Below are positions 60,855 through 64,000 of a stretch of DNA of 64,000 nt, piece after piece. This stretch comes from Vandiemenella viatica (Eukaryota; Arthropoda; Insecta; Orthoptera; Morabidae): NCBI GenBank assembly GCA_031002005.1, contig CM061918.1, positions 61,910,531-61,974,530 on the forward strand, read 5' to 3'. Position 1 is the stretch's first letter, and every line of letters starts with the position of its first letter. A model generated the notes under the pieces. It worked only from the letters and a program-made list of their open reading frames with translations, was not told the DNA's origin and did not search any database. The position numbers and the translations under genes are program-made.

Positions 60855-60863
60855 GGACTGAGG
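60855..60863 (-). promoter_or_regulatory. Shared CCTCAGTCC initiator, copy 2
   Basis: On the minus strand CCTCAGTCC lies just upstream of the ATG at 60,848 and is identical to the one upstream of the sibling gene (complement of GGACTGAGG at 61,592-61,600). It contains TCAGT, the arthropod initiator motif. It overlaps the last codons of the upstream gene. Confidence 0.5.
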
Positions 60864-60867
60864 GACA

Positions 60868-61566
60868 CTAATTATTACCGCATACGTCATCACCGCCTCT
60901 GCTAAATACATCAGTTCCTTTTAAATCTTGCTCAACTTTGCGTTTAACATAGTCATACACTAACAGTTTTTTATATGCTTTAATTTCTAACTTTAAACGA
61001 TCATAGACTAGTGTTGAACAGGGGCTGTATGACTCTTCATTGACATGTACACTATCAAAATGCAAATCTATCAGACCATTCACAGAACAACGGGGGAAGT
61101 CACGAATCACTTTCACTGATAACGTATTCACAAACTCGTTGTAGTACTTGGTAACGTGATAACTCCAGGGCTTCATGGTGTTGATGGCGCCGGTCACTGC
61201 TGGCAGGGCGTCGACCATGTTGTCCCATGTTGATTCGCCGAGAAACACACCATAGGCAGGCACAGCATTGTTGTAAAACCATATAGTTTTCGCTCCAGCC
61301 ACTGCTCGGGAAGAGATGGTGTGGTTGCCTAGCGAGACACTCGTTTGCAGATGCTCAGTGATGTTGAAAAAGCCACCAATTGTATAGACCATCTGTCTCA
61401 GTACATCCCACTCATCATGTGTGAGAGTGACTTTATTGTACCCAACTTTTTCGAGTACAACTACTGGTTTAAATTCCAGTTTTGGTGACAAACCAACAGT
61501 GAGCCGCTTGGTGTCGCTGCTGTTTAACTTGTAGCATGTTGAAAACAGGAGAACCTCACTAGCCAT
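60868..61566 (-). CDS. Protein with two PC4-like repeats, intact copy
   Basis: An intact ORF of 232 residues from MASEVLLF (ATG at 61,566). An in-frame ATG at 61,650 is upstream of the TATA box and is unlikely. Residues about 20-65 (TKRLTVGLSPKLEFKPVV, then GYNKVTLTHDEWDVLRQM) resemble the PC4/p15 single-strand DNA-binding fold: beta-strands, then a G-x-x-L-T-x-x-x-W-x-x-L helix entry. Residues about 75-125 repeat the pattern (AVAGAKTIWFYNN, then GVFLGESTWDNMVDALPAV), so one chain may mimic the PC4 dimer. A Tyr/Lys-rich tail follows (DRLKLEIKAYKKLLVYDY). PC4-type proteins bind melted DNA in transcription or replication; here the role is unknown. The family call is by eye. A TATA box sits 57 bp upstream. 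Confidence 0.7.
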   Translation of the reverse strand: MASEVLLFSTCYKLNSSDTKRLTVGLSPKLEFKPVVVLEKVGYNKVTLTHDEWDVLRQMVYTIGGFFNITEHLQTSVSLGNHTISSRAVAGAKTIWFYNNAVPAYGVFLGESTWDNMVDALPAVTGAINTMKPWSYHVTKYYNEFVNTLSVKVIRDFPRCSVNGLIDLHFDSVHVNEESYSPCSTLVYDRLKLEIKAYKKLLVYDYVKRKVEQDLKGTDVFSRGGDDVCGNN

Positions 61567-61593
61567 AGTGAACTGGACGATCGCTGGCCGGGG

Positions 61594-61629
61594 ACTGAGG
61601 GCTAGCTGGCTGGTGTGATGGTCTTTATA
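61594..61629 (-). promoter_or_regulatory. TATA box and TCAGT initiator of the intact PC4-like gene
   Basis: On the minus strand TATAAAG (61,629-61,623) and TCAGT (61,598-61,594) are spaced about 30 bp, the classical arthropod core promoter layout. The ATG follows at 61,566. A TGACGTCA site lies just upstream at 61,639-61,646. The TATA box overlaps the stop codon (TAA, 61,627-61,625) of the preceding ORF. Confidence 0.7.
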
Positions 61630-61938
61630 CTCCGGCAGTGACGTCAACACCCACTTCCTTAGCTAGCTTGACATCTGTATCAAACAGTATACATCTTAGA
61701 GGAAGTGGATTCGTGACATCATGGAGACCATCATACTCGATTTCCCGATTAATGGATGAACTAATCGTCCATTGTCTATTTAAACCAATGGGTCCATTTA
61801 AACTAAGACTTTAATTATAGTTAAGTTACTCGGTAAAGGTGGAATTGGTATACGCAACACACGATGACCACTAGGAACTAAAGTGATAGACGAATCCATA
61901 GTTTTGTCGTCACGATACAACTTGTCTGACGTCCGCAT
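61625..61938 (-). pseudogene. Small unrecognised ORF with a frameshift
   Basis: On the minus strand an ORF starts at the ATG at 61,938 (MRTSDKLYRDDKTMDSSI, continuing SGHRVLRIPIPPLP) and stops at 61,798. A second frame, offset by one base and open from about 61,810, reads SLNGPIGLNRQWTISSSI and continues to a TAA at 61,627-61,625. Both parts have protein-like composition and abut without splice sites, so they are most simply one gene of roughly 100 codons with a one-base lesion between 61,798 and 61,811. It looks beta-rich and I do not recognise it. It precedes the PC4-like genes on the same strand. Confidence 0.5.
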
Positions 61939-62060
61939 TCCAGAACAGGGTTGCAGGCGAGCGCACCTGTGTAAACACGTCCCGGGCGGCGGAATTTCCC
62001 CGCTAGCTTTCACTCTCCTGGGGGAGTGGAATGTCTGCGCCCAAAGAAATTAAGGAGATG

Positions 62061-62307
62061 CTGCCATCTAGCAGCCACCAAATAAACTAACGGTCCTGCG
62101 CAAGCCCGACCGGTGCTGCTCCCTAGCGGCCGGCCAAGAACTAACGATCCGGCATCTTGTGACGTGAACGCTGATTGGTTCATTAGAATTTCTCGCGAAC
62201 CGGATGTGACGTCATGGAGGGGAGGGAGAAAAGGGGAAGGGAAGCCGCCATTTTGTGTCACGTGATCGGAAGTTGGGATTATAGAGCTTCCCCCTTCTCC
62301 TCCTACT
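62061..62307 (-). repeat. Right terminal inverted repeat
   Basis: The complement matches 58,753-58,997. The outer 40 bp are identical; divergence grows inward from about 62,115 and similarity ends at CTGCTAGATGGCAG. A second short match, TGTTCTGGAATGCG, occurs inside both TIRs (59,069-59,082 and, inverted, about 61,934-61,947). Confidence 0.9.
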
Positions 62308-64000
62308 ATCGAGCAACTGCGGTATCTCAAAAACACGTCGAGGAAACTGTGGCAAAGGTTTCGCGACCCACGGGATAAAAGAAGGTATCGACAGCTCACC
62401 AATGAACTGAGAGGACGCCTGCAAGAGCTCAAGACAAGGCAGTGGGAAACAAAGATGGCACACCTCACCCTCCATAACAGGGCCGCCTGGCAACTGGTGC
62501 GCGCCCTCAAGGAGCCGAGGGAACCCAACACAGCGATCAATGGCCCTGTCGGACCATGCTTCCTACCAGTGGCAAAGGCGGAAGTCCTGGCGGAACACTT
62601 CGCGGCACAACATGTCGAAGTTCAATACAACCTAACAGAAGCGGAAAGGCAGACGGCTGCCAACATCCAGCAGAAGAAATCCTAGCAGCACCACCAGAAG
62701 ATGAACTCGAGCTTGCCACACCCGGGGAAGTAAGATCAATAATAAAAAAACTGAGCACCAATAAACCACCAGGCGCAGACCGCATAACAAACATGCACTT
62801 GAAGAAACTGCCAACAAAAGGACTAGTCCTACTCACCAGAGTCTTCAATGCATGTATGCTCAAGAGATACTTCCCCGACAGCTGGAAAACTGCCAAGGTG
62901 ACGGCCATACCGAAACGTGGGAAGGACCAGCGTCTCCCGGCAAACTACAGGCCAATAAGCCTACTCCCCTCCACCTCTAAAGTACTAGAAAGACTAGTAC
63001 TTAAGCGAATAAACACCAGCCTAGAGGCGGCAAAAACAATTCGCAAGGAGCAATTCGGCTTTCAAAGCCGAGTCGGTAGCACTAGCCAACTACTCCGATT
63101 AACTGAAGACGTGTCAAGGAGATTCAACATGAAAAACTCGACGGCCGCTGTGTTCTTAGACATTGAAAAAGCGTTCGACAAGGTGTGGCACGCCAACCTT
63201 ATCACCAAACTAAGAACACAGACGACCATCCGTCACTGTTACGTTCAGTTAATCGGAAGCTACCTTACAAATCGGAAATTCTTTGTCACAATACAAGGAC
63301 AAAGATCTGGTCTACGCCCAATCCCGGTGGGTATTCCTCAAGGATCGCCGCTTGCACCCGTCCTATTCATCAAATATGTAAATGACGCAACTGTAGCACC
63401 ATGGGTCAAAATCGCTCAATTTTCTGACGACACCACTGTGTACGCCACGGGAAGTAAACATAATGTTATAATCAACAGACTACAGCGGAGCCTACACCTA
63501 CTCGACAAGTGGTGTCGAGTCAATAAAATCAAAGTTAACCCCACAAAATGTGTCGCAGTATACTTCACAAAAAAACGGCCAACATTAACCAAAAAACTCA
63601 AAATTATGGGCCAAGAGCTAGAGTGGCAAAAACATATCAAATATTTAGGCATCACGCTGGACTCCAAACTTCTCTTCCGTGAACACATCCTGGATAGGAG
63701 AAGGCAGGGCCTGGCCATAATCCAGAATCTCTTTCCGATACTTTACAGCACGGAATTATCGACTCAAACCAAATTACTATCTATAAAACCGTTATCCGCC
63801 CCTTCATCCTGTACGGATGTCAGGTGTGGGGGACGACAGCAGACTACAACTTGCTCCACCTACAAAGACTTCAGAACAGGTGCCTCAGGACCATCCTACG
63901 TGCACCAAGGTTAACATCAACAGCTCTTATACACAACGAAACTGCCACAGAAACAATACGAACGGAAATCTTTCAACAAACAGAAAAGTTTCATGAAAGA
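62308..64000 (+). mobile_element. Jockey-clade LINE ORF2, reverse transcriptase part
   Basis: Continuation of the LINE from 58,752. The frame from 62,308 covers the linker (AAWQLVRALKEPREPN, AEVLAEHFAAQHVEVQ) to a stop at 62,685. A shift near 62,670 moves to the frame holding the RT: LSTNKPPGADRITN, ANYRPISLLPSTSKVLERL, EQFGFQSRVGSTSQLLRL, motif A FLDIEKAFDKVWH, motif B GIPQGSPLAPVLF and motif C AQFSDDTTVYATG (FSDD with both aspartates). The thumb region KHIKYLGITLDSKLLFREH follows. A third shift near 63,785 moves to a frame reading VIRPFILYGCQVWG and ALIHNETATETIRTEI, which runs off the window. The catalytic residues are kept, so the copy is fairly young apart from the shifts and the insertion. 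Confidence 0.92.

Larger units (their letters stand above)
58753..62307. mobile_element. 3.56-kb Polinton-like non-autonomous element
   Basis: A 3,555-bp element with inverted termini of about 247 bp, starting AGTAGGAGGAGAAGGGGG and ending in its complement (...CCTCCTACT), and a 6-bp duplication (ATCGAG). Polinton/Maverick elements are known for 6-bp duplications and long TIRs with 5'-AG...CT-3' ends, so this is the best match. Those elements are 15-20 kb and encode an RVE integrase, protein-primed polymerase B, an ATPase and capsid proteins, none of which I see here. Contents: a spliced plus-strand gene (59,415-60,312) facing three minus-strand ORFs (61,938-61,625; 61,566-60,868; 60,848-60,282). 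The layout is compact and virus-like. Alternatives are an unnamed DNA transposon family or a satellite or virus-derived insertion. Confidence 0.8.

Noticed and set aside
61567..61650. Upstream ATG at 61,650 for the intact PC4-like gene
   Set aside because: It precedes the TATA box and initiator and has no counterpart in the paralog, whose start aligns with the ATG at 61,566.
62010..62540. 176-codon minus-strand ORF across the right TIR and LINE
   Set aside because: It straddles the element-LINE junction and reads the TIR and antisense LINE; similar frames appear in the left TIR. It is an artefact of composition.

Overview
The window looks like an AT-rich, repeat-rich animal genome, most likely an insect. 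The tRNA-derived SINEs, Penelope-like elements, CR1-like and Jockey-like LINEs, Helitrons and hAT, PIF/Harbinger and Tc1-like MITEs all fit this, as do the long introns and GT-AG junctions. There are no bacterial features. The species cannot be named from the sequence.

Host genes are sparse. Three exons on the minus strand (50,207-50,118; 43,585-43,472; 41,188-41,087) join in phase 0. They encode the C-terminal half of a Rab-family small GTPase ending in a CGC prenylation motif; its P-loop and switch exons are not in the window. On the plus strand, candidate exons at 6,139-6,294 and 19,361-19,476, and perhaps 39,376-39,447, have good splice sites and protein-like translations. They may belong to one long gene converging on the Rab gene.

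Most recognisable sequence is transposon debris. One LINE family has copies or fragments at about 9.4, 17, 35, 44, 46, 50-51 and 56.5 kb. Nested events can be read directly. A Penelope-like element with a GIY-YIG region lies inside a LINE (21.3-22.1 kb, 13-bp target duplication), and a tRNA SINE with a long A tail lies inside another LINE (46.1-46.4 kb, 14-bp duplication). hAT MITEs carry perfect 8-bp duplications (6.9 and 36.1 kb). A PIF/Harbinger derivative (54.0-54.9 kb) keeps a small MADF-type ORF. A perfect 48-bp inverted repeat lies at 44.7-44.9 kb.

The most notable object is a 3,555-bp element at 58,753-62,307, inserted in a Jockey-type LINE ORF2. It has about 247-bp terminal inverted repeats beginning AGTAGGAGG and an exact 6-bp duplication (ATCGAG), the end structure of Polinton/Maverick elements. 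It has no visible integrase or DNA polymerase. Inside are a plus-strand gene built of microexons separated by phase-1 introns, and, converging on it, three tightly packed minus-strand genes. These are a small unrecognised frameshifted ORF and two paralogs that each seem to contain two PC4-like single-strand DNA-binding-type repeats; one is intact and one has an in-frame stop. It may be a non-autonomous Polinton relative or an endogenous virus-like satellite.
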